From: Granulicella sp.
Lineage (GTDB): Bacteria; Acidobacteriota; Terriglobia; Terriglobales; Acidobacteriaceae
Assembly: GCA_027452215.1 (NCBI GenBank)
Contig: DAIDGQ010000041.1
Location: 1-35,544 of the forward strand
DNA length: 35,544 bases
Direction: 5' to 3'
The translations under genes were made by a program, and so were the position numbers. This document shows positions 25,345-32,798 of the stretch, in pieces. Below the pieces are notes generated by a model. It searched no databases and was not told where the DNA came from. It saw only the letters and a list, made by a program, of their open reading frames with translations. How positions within the stretch are numbered: position 1 is the stretch's first letter; every line of letters begins with the position of its first letter.

Positions 25345-27684
25345 CTACCGCGAGAAGCGTACGACGATCGCAGTCCCCACGGGCACCATCGTCCCCGCCG
25401 CCGGAGCCTGCTCCTGCGCGAGCCCACTACCCAGAGTCTGCACCCTCAGGCCCAAGGTTCCCGCATGCTCCACCACCGTCCGCAAATTTGCTCCATGAAA
25501 CTCCGGCACCGCTACCCGTTTCCCCGGATCCACCACCACCGCTCCATTCCCACGAGTCTGCACCTGCGGCCGAATCACCGGAGCCTCCACCCGCGCATTC
25601 GCCGTGTCCATCGCATCCGGCATCACCGATGTCGTATTTCCATTCTTATGAAACTCCGCCAGCACCTTATCAGGCAGCGCACTCAGACCACTCTGCTTCG
25701 GCTTATTCTTCTCCGCCATATCGAACGCCTGGTCCGCACTCTGGTTCTCCGCCATCGCCGCAGCGTTCGCCGGGGCCCGCAGAGGATCATCCGCCGGCAA
25801 GCTGTTCACCTCGTCGAACATCGCATTCAAATCCCCAACCGGCTCGTCCGGAACATCATCCGGCTGCACCGAAGCCTGTACCTGCTGCATCTGTTGCTTC
25901 GTCTGCAGTGGCTGATCGTGCGGCACACCGAGGTACTCCAGCACCTCCTGCGCCACCTCGCGAAACACCGGAGCACTCACCGCCGCTCCATACAAACTGG
26001 GCCCCGCCGTAGGTGTATCGATCACCACAGTGACCGAAATTGCCGGCGAACTCACCGGAGCAAATCCAGCAAAGCTCGCCACCAGCTTCGTGTGCGAGTA
26101 CGTGTGGGTCGCCGGATCGATCTTCTGCGCCGTCCCCGTCTTTCCCGCCGAACTGTACCCGTTCAACTGCGCCGCCTTGCCCGTCCCCTCCGTCACAATG
26201 CCCGCCATCATCGCGCGCATCTTTGCCGCCGTCAGTTCCGTGATCACACGGTGCGCCCCATCCGGCAAAGTCGACGGCAACTGGTACACCGGACGAAATG
26301 GCTCCGCCACCAACCTCGCATCGCCCTTCATCTCGTCCGTCGATTGCAGCAGCACATGCGGAGGCATATACACACCACCATTCGCAATCGTCGAAACCAT
26401 CGACACTAACTGCACCGGAGTCACTGCCACCTCTTGCCCAATCGCGATCGACAAAATACTCGTCGACCCCCATTTGCGCGGCACCTGCAATAATCCCTTC
26501 GTCTCACTCGGAAGCTCAATCCCGGAGCGCTCCCCAAACCCAAACCCTTTGATATACGAATAGAACTTATTCGGCCCCAACTTCAGCGCCATCTTTGCCG
26601 CGCCCACGTCGCTCGAATGCTCCAAAGCATATTGCACTGTAACCACGCCGAACCGATCCGACTTGTCATCATGCAGCGTGCGCCCATACATCGTCATCGC
26701 TCCGCCCTGGCAGTCCACCATGTCCGTCGGCTGCACACCCGCCGCATCAAGCGCGGCTGAATACGTCACCAGCTTGAACGTTGACCCCGGCTCATACACA
26801 TCACTTACCGCCAGATCCGTCAACGAGTCCGCATCCAGATGCCGCGAGTCGTTGGGATTAAATCGCGGACTCACCGCCAACGCCAGAATCTGTCCCGTGT
26901 GCGGATCCTGCACCACCACCGTTCCATGCGCGGCCTTCACCTTCGCCATCTGCGCATCCAGCGCGCGCTCGGCCATGTATTGAATATTCGAGTCGATCGA
27001 CAGCACCAGGTTCTCGCCCGGCTGCGGATCACTCTCATCCGATCCCAGCACATGCCGCTTCGCATCGATCGCCGTCAGCTCGTGCCCCGGAGTTCCATGC
27101 AGCTCATCATCGAACTTGCGCTCCAGGCCGCCCAACCCATCATCGTCGGTGCCCACATATCCCAGCACATGGGCCGCTAAATCGCCGTTCGGATAAAACC
27201 GCTTGAACTCCTTCTGAAAATAGACTCCCTTCAGATTCAGCTCGCGAACCCGATTCGCCGTCTCCGGATCAAGCTTCCTCGCCACCCATGCAAAGTGCCG
27301 CGACGCATTGAACCTCGCATTCATCTGTTGCGCTGTCGTAAACCGATCCTGCGGATCCACGTGCACAATCTTTGCCAATAGCGCCGCATCATCCGCGCGG
27401 TTGTCGCCCAGCTCGCTCGGCACCGCGTACACGCTGTCCACCAGCACCGTCATCGCGAGCTCGCGCAGGTTGCGGTCGTACAACACTCCACGGTGCGGAG
27501 CCACCTCGAACCCGCGCTCCTGCTGCTGCTTTGCGCGGTCCACAAACTCTCCGTGCCTAACAATCTGCAGCCATCCCAGCCTGAACCCGATCACTGCCGC
27601 CCACACGCAGAAAAACATCGCAACATAGACAAACCGCACCCTGCGAATCGGTGCGGTCAGCTTCTGCCGTGACGTCTGTTTCAT
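25345..27684 (-). CDS. ftsI: Septal transpeptidase FtsI/PBP3-like with C-terminal PASTA domain
   Basis: 779 residues from the ATG at 27684; AGGA 8-9 nt upstream supports it over a TTG at 27708. One membrane helix (about 16-38), a PBP dimerisation domain, then a transpeptidase domain with STFK (301-304), SSD (357-359) and KTGT (515-518). SSD stands where most class B PBPs have SSN. A low-complexity spacer (about 600-720) leads to a single PASTA domain (about 723-779, VAVPEFHG to AIVVRFSR), like SpoVD/PBP2x-type proteins. It cross-links septal peptidoglycan with FtsW. ftsL lies just upstream, as in other dcw clusters. Confidence 0.94.
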   Translation of the reverse strand: MKQTSRQKLTAPIRRVRFVYVAMFFCVWAAVIGFRLGWLQIVRHGEFVDRAKQQQERGFEVAPHRGVLYDRNLRELAMTVLVDSVYAVPSELGDNRADDAALLAKIVHVDPQDRFTTAQQMNARFNASRHFAWVARKLDPETANRVRELNLKGVYFQKEFKRFYPNGDLAAHVLGYVGTDDDGLGGLERKFDDELHGTPGHELTAIDAKRHVLGSDESDPQPGENLVLSIDSNIQYMAERALDAQMAKVKAAHGTVVVQDPHTGQILALAVSPRFNPNDSRHLDADSLTDLAVSDVYEPGSTFKLVTYSAALDAAGVQPTDMVDCQGGAMTMYGRTLHDDKSDRFGVVTVQYALEHSSDVGAAKMALKLGPNKFYSYIKGFGFGERSGIELPSETKGLLQVPRKWGSTSILSIAIGQEVAVTPVQLVSMVSTIANGGVYMPPHVLLQSTDEMKGDARLVAEPFRPVYQLPSTLPDGAHRVITELTAAKMRAMMAGIVTEGTGKAAQLNGYSSAGKTGTAQKIDPATHTYSHTKLVASFAGFAPVSSPAISVTVVIDTPTAGPSLYGAAVSAPVFREVAQEVLEYLGVPHDQPLQTKQQMQQVQASVQPDDVPDEPVGDLNAMFDEVNSLPADDPLRAPANAAAMAENQSADQAFDMAEKNKPKQSGLSALPDKVLAEFHKNGNTTSVMPDAMDTANARVEAPVIRPQVQTRGNGAVVVDPGKRVAVPEFHGANLRTVVEHAGTLGLRVQTLGSGLAQEQAPAAGTMVPVGTAIVVRFSR

Positions 27685-27742
27685 CCCAGAATTCCTGTTC
27701 TCTTGCAATGCTCTCCGTACCGACGAAGATCGTTATGCTTCC

Positions 27743-28264
27743 CTAGTTCACCGGCAGCACAGGTATGTGCGCCTGCGCCATCACCGACGAGTTTCCCGCC
27801 ATGCCATCCTGCCGGACCACCTGCCCAGGCAGCGGAGCATCCAGTCCCAACTGCTTCGCAATATGATCGATCCTGCCCGGATCACTCAACTGTGCCTCGC
27901 TCAACTCCAGCTGTCGGTTCTGCTCGCGCAACTGCTCCACCTGCGTCTTCTGCGCTTCCACCCGGTAACCAACTTCGATCGCAGAAAAGTGTTGCCACAC
28001 ATACACCATCGTCAGCAGAAAAAACATCGTCATCACAATCGTGAAGCTGCGCATCTCCTTGCGGCGCTCAGGGTCATCCGCCTTCACAATCCGGCTGTTG
28101 TCGATATGCTTCGCAAAGAACATCTCAGGCGTCGGCCCGCGACGCCGCGCCCGCTGCTGCTCAAACATCTCGCGGTTGCGCTCCGCCACGCTCACGCCGC
28201 GGCGCTGGCTAGGCCGTGCCTGCATCTCCGTCATCTCTCGCCCTGCCATCGCCATCGTCGCCAT
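27743..28264 (-). CDS. ftsL: Cell division protein FtsL-like (bitopic, coiled coil)
   Basis: 173 residues from the ATG at 28264, which has an ideal GGAGG 7 nt upstream; an upstream ATG at 28297 lacks this. A basic, Arg-rich cytoplasmic region (1-90, with QRRGVSVAERNREM) is followed by a transmembrane helix (about 93-112, VMTMFFLLTMVYVW). A periplasmic coiled coil follows (VEAQKTQVEQLREQNRQLELSE) with the SDPGRIDHIAKQLGLDAP motif seen in FtsL. The cytoplasmic part is longer than in E. coli FtsL. FtsL sequences diverge strongly, so the call rests on topology, the motif and its place between rsmH and ftsI. Confidence 0.88.
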   Translation of the reverse strand: MATMAMAGREMTEMQARPSQRRGVSVAERNREMFEQQRARRRGPTPEMFFAKHIDNSRIVKADDPERRKEMRSFTIVMTMFFLLTMVYVWQHFSAIEVGYRVEAQKTQVEQLREQNRQLELSEAQLSDPGRIDHIAKQLGLDAPLPGQVVRQDGMAGNSSVMAQAHIPVLPVN

Positions 28265-28311
28265 CGCGTTCCTCCACTCAACCTTCAAACTTTTCAAACC
28301 TCATCCACCCG

Positions 28312-28418
28312 ACTCGTCTTCGCGAGTGCAACCCGGGCCGGGGTTGCTGATGGGGGAAGGGAATTTTTCGTACATTGGTTGTCTTTCGCCTGAAAGCACG
28401 GCAGGACAACCCCGGCCC
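28312..28418. repeat. Structured inverted-repeat element between rsmH and ftsL
   Basis: Nested repeats fill the 159-bp gap. ACTCG/CGAGT pair at 28312-28327. GGGCCGGGGTTG (28335-28346) pairs perfectly with CAACCCCGGCCC (28407-28418). Inside, GGTTGTC (28377-28383) pairs with GACAACC (28405-28411), and CTTTC/GAAAG form a small hairpin at 28383-28396. GCAACCC/GGGTTGC at 28329-28347 is an alternative fold. It is probably a REP-like element or an attenuating mRNA structure in the dcw transcript. Confidence 0.6.
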
Positions 28419-28423
28419 GATCT

Positions 28424-29362
28424 CTAAAACTTTTTGGTCGTTCTCACTTCACGCTGCGTCAGCTTCTCAGCAGCTCTCAACTTCGCGCTTCTCGACCGCG
28501 GATTCCGCAGCGCCTCTTGCTCTTTCGCCACGACCGGCTTCTTCGTCAAAATCTCCAGCTCACCCAGCCTCGCGCCCTCGCGAAAACTGTCCTTCACCAG
28601 CCGATCCTCCAGCGAGTGGAAACTGATCATCACCACTCTTCCTTCCGGCTTCAGCAAAGATCCCGCGCCCCCGGATACCGCCCGGAGCAGCGATTGAATC
28701 TCGCCTAACTCATCATTCACTCGAATCCGAAGCGCCTGAAAGGTCTTCGTCGCCGGATGGATCTTCTCGCCTTTTATTGGCGGGGCAACGGCCGAAACCA
28801 CTCGAGCAAGTTCCGCTGTCGTAGTAATCGGCCGCGCCCGCACAATAGCTCTGGCGATTCTCCGCGACCTCCTTTCCTCTCCGAATTCGTAAATCAAGTT
28901 CGCGAGATCTTCCTCGTCCGCCTGATTTACCACTTGTTCGGCCGTCAACCCTTTGCGCGTATCCATCCGCATGTCTAAAGGGCCGTCCGACCGGAAACTG
29001 AATCCTCTGTGCGCCTCATCCAGCTGCATGCTGCTCACGCCAAAATCTGCTAGCAATCCATCCAGCGTGCCCGGCGAGATCACCTCGGCAATCTCTGAGA
29101 ACGGCCGCCCCACATATTCAATCGTGGGCATCTCGCCTCCCAGCTCCAGAGCCAATCCCGCCAGCCTCGCCTTGGCCAGCTCCATCGCCTGCTCATCGCG
29201 GTCAAAGCAGATCAGCCTGCCCGACCCTCCAAGCCTCTTTGCAATTGCCAAAGAGTGGCCGCCAAACCCCAGCGTCGCATCAACCACCACGCCGCCAGCG
29301 CGCACATTCAGAAAGTTCAAACTCTCTTCCAAAAGAACCGGTACATGTTGCGGTTCAGCCAT
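28424..29362 (-). CDS. rsmH: 16S rRNA (cytosine(1402)-N(4))-methyltransferase
   Basis: 312 residues from the ATG at 29362; a GTG at 29398 would add twelve. RsmH (MraW) methylates N4 of C1402 in the decoding centre of 16S rRNA. HVPVLLEESLNFL is the family N-terminus, DATLGFGGH (about 28-36) binds SAM, GLLADFGVSSMQLD is the second motif, and FKTFQALRIRVNDEL-like TFQALRIRVNDELGE and ISFHSLEDRLVKDSF mark the C-terminal half. GAGG 8 nt upstream favours the ATG. A GCCCC/GGGGC hairpin separates it from the mraZ stop. Confidence 0.96.
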   Translation of the reverse strand: MAEPQHVPVLLEESLNFLNVRAGGVVVDATLGFGGHSLAIAKRLGGSGRLICFDRDEQAMELAKARLAGLALELGGEMPTIEYVGRPFSEIAEVISPGTLDGLLADFGVSSMQLDEAHRGFSFRSDGPLDMRMDTRKGLTAEQVVNQADEEDLANLIYEFGEERRSRRIARAIVRARPITTTAELARVVSAVAPPIKGEKIHPATKTFQALRIRVNDELGEIQSLLRAVSGGAGSLLKPEGRVVMISFHSLEDRLVKDSFREGARLGELEILTKKPVVAKEQEALRNPRSRSAKLRAAEKLTQREVRTTKKF

Positions 29363-29378
29363 CTCGTCCGCCTCATGC

Positions 29379-29393
29379 GCCCCACTCAGGGGC
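29379..29393. other. Small hairpin between mraZ and rsmH
   Basis: GCCCC (29379-29383) and GGGGC (29389-29393) pair around a 5-nt loop in the 39-bp gap between the mraZ stop and the chosen rsmH ATG. It may tune rsmH translation, and it argues against the GTG at 29398, which lies just upstream of it. Confidence 0.4.
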
Positions 29394-29401
29394 TTCACAA
29401 A

Positions 29402-29839
29402 CTAAATTCCTGCTGCTCCCAACGCATCCATATCTGCGTCGGTCAAAGGATTCGCATCGAGCGATGCCCGGTGCTTTTCATCGTTCACAACCGCCAGATA
29501 CGACTGCAATCCCAACACCGCTACATCGCCTGCCAGCGTCGCCGCCTCACGCAGTAACTGCGGAATCAACAACCTTCCCTGCGCGTCCATCTCCACAACC
29601 TGGCCGTAGTAATTCGTCACGTCCAGAAACTTCTTCTTCGCAGCGCTCGAAGGTGCCTTCGCCAGCGCATCCTCGATCCGCTCCCATTCCTTCATCGGGT
29701 ACAACTCAGCCCGCTTGCCGTCCTTGCTCGTAATAAAAAACTGCGGCCCGTACAGCTCATCCACCCGACGCTTGAAGTCCGCCGGAACCTTCAGCCGGCC
29801 CTTCTCATCTACGCGCGTTGGGTGATTGCCACGAAACAT
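29402..29839 (-). CDS. mraZ: Transcriptional regulator MraZ
   Basis: 145 residues. MraZ is a double SpoVT/AbrB-like DNA-binding protein that autoregulates the dcw operon. MFRGNHPTRVDEKGRLKVP is the canonical start and YYGQVVEMDAQGRLLIPQLLRE the second repeat's DNA-binding loop, giving the usual two-fold repeat. GAGG 5 nt before the ATG supports the start. It heads the mraZ-murG run and has a matching operator at 29929-29953. Confidence 0.97.
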   Translation of the reverse strand: MFRGNHPTRVDEKGRLKVPADFKRRVDELYGPQFFITSKDGKRAELYPMKEWERIEDALAKAPSSAAKKKFLDVTNYYGQVVEMDAQGRLLIPQLLREAATLAGDVAVLGLQSYLAVVNDEKHRASLDANPLTDADMDALGAAGI

Positions 29840-29928
29840 CTCAACCTCAGGGGTACCTGTTCGAAGACTCGCTTCCCGGGCCCTTATGTCTTACTATCGA
29901 CTCAGTGAAGAGAAAGATTACCTTTTGA

Positions 29929-29953
29929 CCACTTTCTTCCACTTCGTTCCACT
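29929..29953 (-). promoter_or_regulatory. MraZ operator: three AGTGG boxes at 10-bp spacing
   Basis: On the coding strand TTAGTGGAAC, GAAGTGGAAG and AAAGTGGTCA follow each other directly; CCACT falls at 29929, 29939 and 29949 on the plus strand. Known MraZ sites are direct repeats with the same helical period (TGGGN in E. coli, AAAGTGK in Mycoplasma). The array lies about 90 bp upstream of mraZ. Confidence 0.85.
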
Positions 29954-29954
29954 A

Positions 29955-29983
29955 AGAATGTCGCCTCGAGCGCCGGATAGCAA
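29955..29983 (-). promoter_or_regulatory. Candidate dcw promoter upstream of mraZ
   Basis: Minus-strand TTGCTA (29983-29978) and CATTCT (29960-29955) are spaced by 17 bp. The -35 matches consensus at four positions and the -10 only at three. The MraZ boxes begin immediately downstream, a good place for repression. This is weak evidence on its own. Confidence 0.3.
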
Positions 29984-30160
29984 GTGAAATCTGCATGTTT
30001 TGTTCCCTGTTTTCCGCTGGAAATGTGGAAAATCCAGCCTGTAGCGTAGACTGACACAATCACCCCTACATCTTGTGTTATCTCGGCTGATTCGTCCCCC
30101 GCTACCTACTTGCCATCGCCCAATGCGTACTGTAAGCGAAATAAAAGCGAAGATGGCCCC

Positions 30161-30700
30161 CTACTGAGCCGCTCCCTCTTTCTTCTTCTTCAATACCCAC
30201 ACCAGATACAGCAGCACGACCAGGTTCACCACCAGCAGAACTACCTTGTAAGGGGAAAACCTCTCCAGCAGTTCATAACTCTCCCACGGCAACCCCATCG
30301 CCGTTAGGATCACCGTGAAGTACTCCGCCCAGCCCTTCTCCAGCACCAGCCCCGTGCCCTCCACCACGCACACCGCCGCATACAAAATTGAGAGAGTCCC
30401 CGCCCTCCGCAACTGATGCACATTGATCAGGTCAGCCTTATACATCAGCATCCCGACAAACCGGCTCTCCGGGTCGATCCTCAGCGCGTCCACTATATGC
30501 ATCAGCACATCACCCAGATCCTTATGCACCAGGTGCAACGCTCCGGCGCCCACCGCTGTAAAGAAAACCGCCTTGCTCAATTTGAAGATTCCCACAAGTA
30601 ACAACCCGCGTGAGTGCCCCGTCCTCGCCGGCGCATGCTCCGCCCTGGATCTCGCTCTCTTCTTCGTAGATCTCCTTCGGGAAGGGTTCTGAATCTGCAT
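30161..30700 (-). CDS. DUF2127-family membrane protein
   Basis: 179 residues from the ATG at 30700; the open frame extends to 30829, but GAGG upstream of 30700 and the family layout favour this start. A basic N-terminus (RRRSTKKRARSRAEH) precedes about four membrane segments (LLLVGIFKLSKAVFFTAVGAGAL, AGTLSILYAAVCVVEGTGLVL split by loops, YFTVILTAMGLP, VVLLVVNLVVLLYLVWVL) and a Lys-rich end. RLFGVL-like and EGTGLVLEKGWAEYF stretches fit DUF2127, whose function is unknown. It points toward mraZ but is 321 bp away with a separate regulatory region, so it is not part of the dcw operon. Confidence 0.8.
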   Translation of the reverse strand: MQIQNPSRRRSTKKRARSRAEHAPARTGHSRGLLLVGIFKLSKAVFFTAVGAGALHLVHKDLGDVLMHIVDALRIDPESRFVGMLMYKADLINVHQLRRAGTLSILYAAVCVVEGTGLVLEKGWAEYFTVILTAMGLPWESYELLERFSPYKVVLLVVNLVVLLYLVWVLKKKKEGAAQ

Positions 30701-31054
30701 AGCCTCGCTTCCAGTTGACGGTTGCCCTGCCGCTTTGTCAACGCAACCGAACCTCAACGACAAACCCCTCCGCATCTTTCCCCCGCGTCTCACCTCGAAT
30801 CTTCGCCCGATCGCAAAGCAAACCTCCAACGTCAGCCCGGATAAATTTCTTGGGCTGTTCGTACGATGCGCTCAAATCGCAAATCTCTCGTGCCGCGCCC
30901 TCGCAACGACTGCAGCATCCATCTTTCTTGTGTGGGAGCAATCCACTCTCGCTCGGGCCGCGTACATCAGGTGTGCGTCTCTGCGATACAGCGAGGCGAA
31001 GCAATAAGTTTTGTTTCACACCATCAGCACCACCACTTGAAAGGGAAATTGAAC
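30701..31054. other. Divergent intergenic region, DUF2127 / fasciclin gene
   Basis: 354 bp with no supported gene. Open frames here lack ribosome-binding sites or conserved features. It must carry the promoters for both flanking genes, but I see no confident -35/-10 pair. AAGGGA at 31040-31045 is the ribosome-binding site of the fasciclin gene. Confidence 0.4.
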
Positions 31055-31612
31055 ATGAAGAAGTCTCTGATTACTCTCATGGCCGGCGCCGCGCTTGCCA
31101 TCACGTCCTTCGCAGCAACCGCTCAGATGAAGGACCCCACCGTCGGCGGAGCAGCGATGTATCCCACCAAGAACATCATCGAGAACGCCGTCAACTCGCC
31201 CATCCACAAGACCCTCGTCGCCGCCGTCAAGGCTGCCGGCCTGGTTGACACCCTCGAGGGACCCGGCCCCTTCACCGTCTTCGCGCCCACCGATGATGCC
31301 TTCGCCAAGCTCCCCGCCGGTACCGTCGACAACCTCGTCAAGCCCGAGAACAAGGCCACCCTCGTCAAGATCCTCACCTACCACGTCGTCCCCGGCAAGA
31401 TCACCTCGAAGGAACTCATCAAGATGATCAAGAAGGGCGGAGGAACCTACACCGCGAAGACCGTTGAAGGTGGCTCACTCACCTTCACCCTCGACATGGG
31501 CAAGGTCAAAATCACCGACGAAAAGGGTGGCTCGGCCTACGTCACCACCCCGGACGTCATCCAGTCCAACGGCGTCATCCACGTCATCGACTCCGTCCTG
31601 ATGCCCGCATAA
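31055..31612 (+). CDS. Secreted fasciclin (FAS1) domain protein
   Basis: 185 residues from the ATG at 31055, set by AAGGGA 9 nt upstream and the signal peptide (1-23, ITSFAATAQ). One FAS1 domain fills the rest: GPFTVFAPTDDAFAKLPAG (H1 region), KILTYHVVPGKI (YH motif) and SNGVIHVIDSVLMPA (H2 region). Single-domain bacterial FAS1 proteins are exported and linked to adhesion or matrix; the partner is unknown. Codon use is strongly biased to frequent codons (AAG, CTC, GTC), suggesting high expression. It is probably monocistronic. Confidence 0.92.
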   Translation: MKKSLITLMAGAALAITSFAATAQMKDPTVGGAAMYPTKNIIENAVNSPIHKTLVAAVKAAGLVDTLEGPGPFTVFAPTDDAFAKLPAGTVDNLVKPENKATLVKILTYHVVPGKITSKELIKMIKKGGGTYTAKTVEGGSLTFTLDMGKVKITDEKGGSAYVTTPDVIQSNGVIHVIDSVLMPA

Positions 31613-31689
31613 CCGCTCCACCTGTAGTCCTCTCTCTCTAGCAGCCAATGGCGTCCCCCAGGACGCCATTCCTGTTGCCCTCACCATCG

Positions 31690-31836
31690 CCCTCAATCTT
31701 GCTTTTGCCCTCCCACCCTGCATTAGCCTTCGCACCTGTACTTACCTTTGACTTGCCTTCGCACTTGCACTTGCACTTGCCTTTGCACTTGCACTTGCCT
31801 TCGCACTTGCCGTTGCCTTTGCCCTTGCACTTGCTC
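31690..31836. repeat. Degenerate hexamer simple-repeat tract
   Basis: Around 25 imperfect units of CTTGCA, CTTGCC, CTTTGC and CTTCGC. Units share a 6-nt period with a fixed TTGC-like core. It is likely slippage-prone and lies downstream of the fasciclin gene. A shorter relative follows at 31880-31905. Confidence 0.75.
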
Positions 31837-31846
31837 GTTTTTCGCC

Positions 31847-31875
31847 GTCATCCTGGAGCGAAGCGAAGGACCCCC
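31847..31875. repeat. GTCATCC..GCGAAGCGAAGGA dispersed element
   Basis: GTCATCCTGGAGCGAAGCGA followed by AGGACCCC. GCGAAGCGAA is a short internal repeat. It is one of three GTCAT-type elements in the window, each preceded by a T-rich/TTGC tract. Confidence 0.6.
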
Positions 31876-31911
31876 GCATTGGCTTTTGCTTTTGCCCTTG
31901 CTTTTTTGTTT

Positions 31912-31940
31912 GTCATTCTGAGCGAAGCGAACGAACCTGC
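31912..31940. repeat. GTCATTC..GCGAAGCGAACGA dispersed element
   Basis: GTCATTCTGAGCGAAGCGAA followed by CGAACCTGC, the second copy of the element, 65 bp from the first and in the same orientation. Confidence 0.6.
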
Positions 31941-32042
31941 AATCTCCCGCTCTTGCCCTTCCCCACCGGCCCGCCCCCCATCGCAAGCCACCGCGCATTA
32001 TAGATCTCCCCAATTTTTATTCACCGGCCAAAACCCCACTCC

Positions 32043-32059
32043 CGCCGTCCCCGTAGGAC
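32043..32059. repeat. GTCC/GGAC junction repeat, copy R3
   Basis: CGCCGTCCCCGTAGGAC, followed by an extra GTAGGACC. It lies 38 bp before the SRPBCC gene, which R4 and R5 flank on the other side. Confidence 0.65.
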
Positions 32060-32096
32060 AGTAGGACCGCAGGCTCGCAGGGCCTACTCTGTAATC

Positions 32097-32618
32097 ATGC
32101 GTCTGCACTTCCACACCGAGCAGCAACTTCCCTACCCCGTCGAAACCGTCTTCGCCTTCTTCGCAGACCCCGCCAATCTTCCTCGCCTCATGCCCACCTG
32201 GCAGCGAGCCCGCATCGACCACGCGACCTTCATCGCCCCACCACCACCGCCCGCGCCCTTCCCTGGCTCAGACAACATCACTGCAGGCAATGGAACGCGC
32301 CTCACCATCACCATCCGCCCCATCCCCTTCTCCCCCATTCGCCTTCCCTGGGACGCACTCATCGAAGACTTCCGCTGGCTCCACGGCTTCTGCGATGTCC
32401 AACTCCGCGGCCCCTTCAAATACTGGCGCCACTGCCACACCGTCCAGCCCACACCTGCGGGAACCCTCCTCCGCGACGCCGTCGAATACGAACTCCCTCT
32501 CGGCCCCCTCAGCCCGCTCGCGAACACGCTCTTCGTCCACCACCAACTAGCCGCAACCTTCCGCTACCGTCAGCGCCGCACCCTGGACCTCCTCGCGCAA
32601 TCGACCTCCGCAAAATAG
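32097..32618 (+). CDS. SRPBCC-superfamily ligand-binding protein
   Basis: 173 residues. The N-terminus (TEQQLPYPVETVFAFFADPANLPRLMP) is the usual opening of SRPBCC/START-like helix-grip proteins: a beta strand, then the conserved F-F-x-D-x-x-x-L motif. The rest (WDALIEDFRWLHGFCDVQ, FKYWRHCHTVQP, LRDAVEYELPLGPLSP) fits the family's sheet and C-terminal helix. Members bind hydrophobic ligands or act as cyclases/dehydrases; this one's ligand is unknown. No signal peptide. A 41-bp hairpin begins at its stop codon. It is bracketed by repeats R3 and R4/R5, suggesting a mobile cassette. Confidence 0.8.
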   Translation: MRLHFHTEQQLPYPVETVFAFFADPANLPRLMPTWQRARIDHATFIAPPPPPAPFPGSDNITAGNGTRLTITIRPIPFSPIRLPWDALIEDFRWLHGFCDVQLRGPFKYWRHCHTVQPTPAGTLLRDAVEYELPLGPLSPLANTLFVHHQLAATFRYRQRRTLDLLAQSTSAK

Positions 32619-32655
32619 AACAGCCCGCAATCACCTTGATTGCGAGCCGTTCTAT
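32615..32655. terminator. 41-bp two-part hairpin after the SRPBCC gene
   Basis: ATAGAAC (32615-32621) pairs with GTTCTAT (32649-32655). An AGCC/AGCC internal loop leads to CGCAATCA (32626-32633), which pairs with TGATTGCG (32637-32644). The symmetry is near perfect. No T run follows, so it is an atypical terminator or a 3'-end RNA stabiliser; the SRPBCC stop lies within the first arm. Confidence 0.5.
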
Positions 32656-32759
32656 CTACCGTTGTCGGATGCCTCCTTCATGACGCGGTCTCATCGCGGC
32701 ATGGGTGGAGTCAGGACACTTCTGTAGCAGCAGCGTCTTCCAGCCACAAATCCCACTCT

Positions 32760-32777
32760 CGCCGTCCGCGTAGGACC
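32760..32777. repeat. GTCC/GGAC junction repeat, copy R4
   Basis: CGCCGTCCGCGTAGGACC, 21 bp before R5, forming a pair like R1/R2. Confidence 0.7.
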
Positions 32778-32780
32778 GCC

Positions 32781-32798
32781 CGCCGTCCGCGCAGGACC
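32781..32798. repeat. GTCC/GGAC junction repeat, copy R5
   Basis: CGCCGTCCGCGCAGGACC, identical to R2. It touches the dxs stop codon, as R2 touches the murC stop. Confidence 0.7.

Larger units (their letters stand above)
29840..30160. other. 321-bp regulatory region upstream of mraZ
   Basis: No gene is seen. The region is AT-richer than its surroundings. It contains the MraZ-box array (29929-29953), a candidate promoter (29955-29983) and a GCTGGA/TCCAGC hairpin (30016-30038) enclosing TTTTCCACA on the minus strand, a DnaA-box-like 9-mer. A lone box is not an origin. The leader from the boxes to the mraZ ATG is about 90-110 nt. Confidence 0.6.
31613..32096. other. Repeat-rich intergenic region without genes
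   Basis: 484 bp holding the TTGC-type simple-repeat tract (31690-31836), two GTCAT elements (31847, 31912), repeat R3 (32043) and T-rich stretches. Open frames inside it are low-complexity (poly Leu/His/Pro) and I do not accept them as coding. Confidence 0.7.

Noticed and set aside
30016-30038. DnaA-box-like TTTTCCACA in a hairpin upstream of mraZ
   Set aside because: A single box without a cluster, an AT-rich unwinding element or dnaA/dnaN nearby does not support an origin.
31648-32064. 138-codon frame of Leu/His/Pro repeats
   Set aside because: It is a translation of the simple-repeat tract and GTCAT elements; no start signal or domain.
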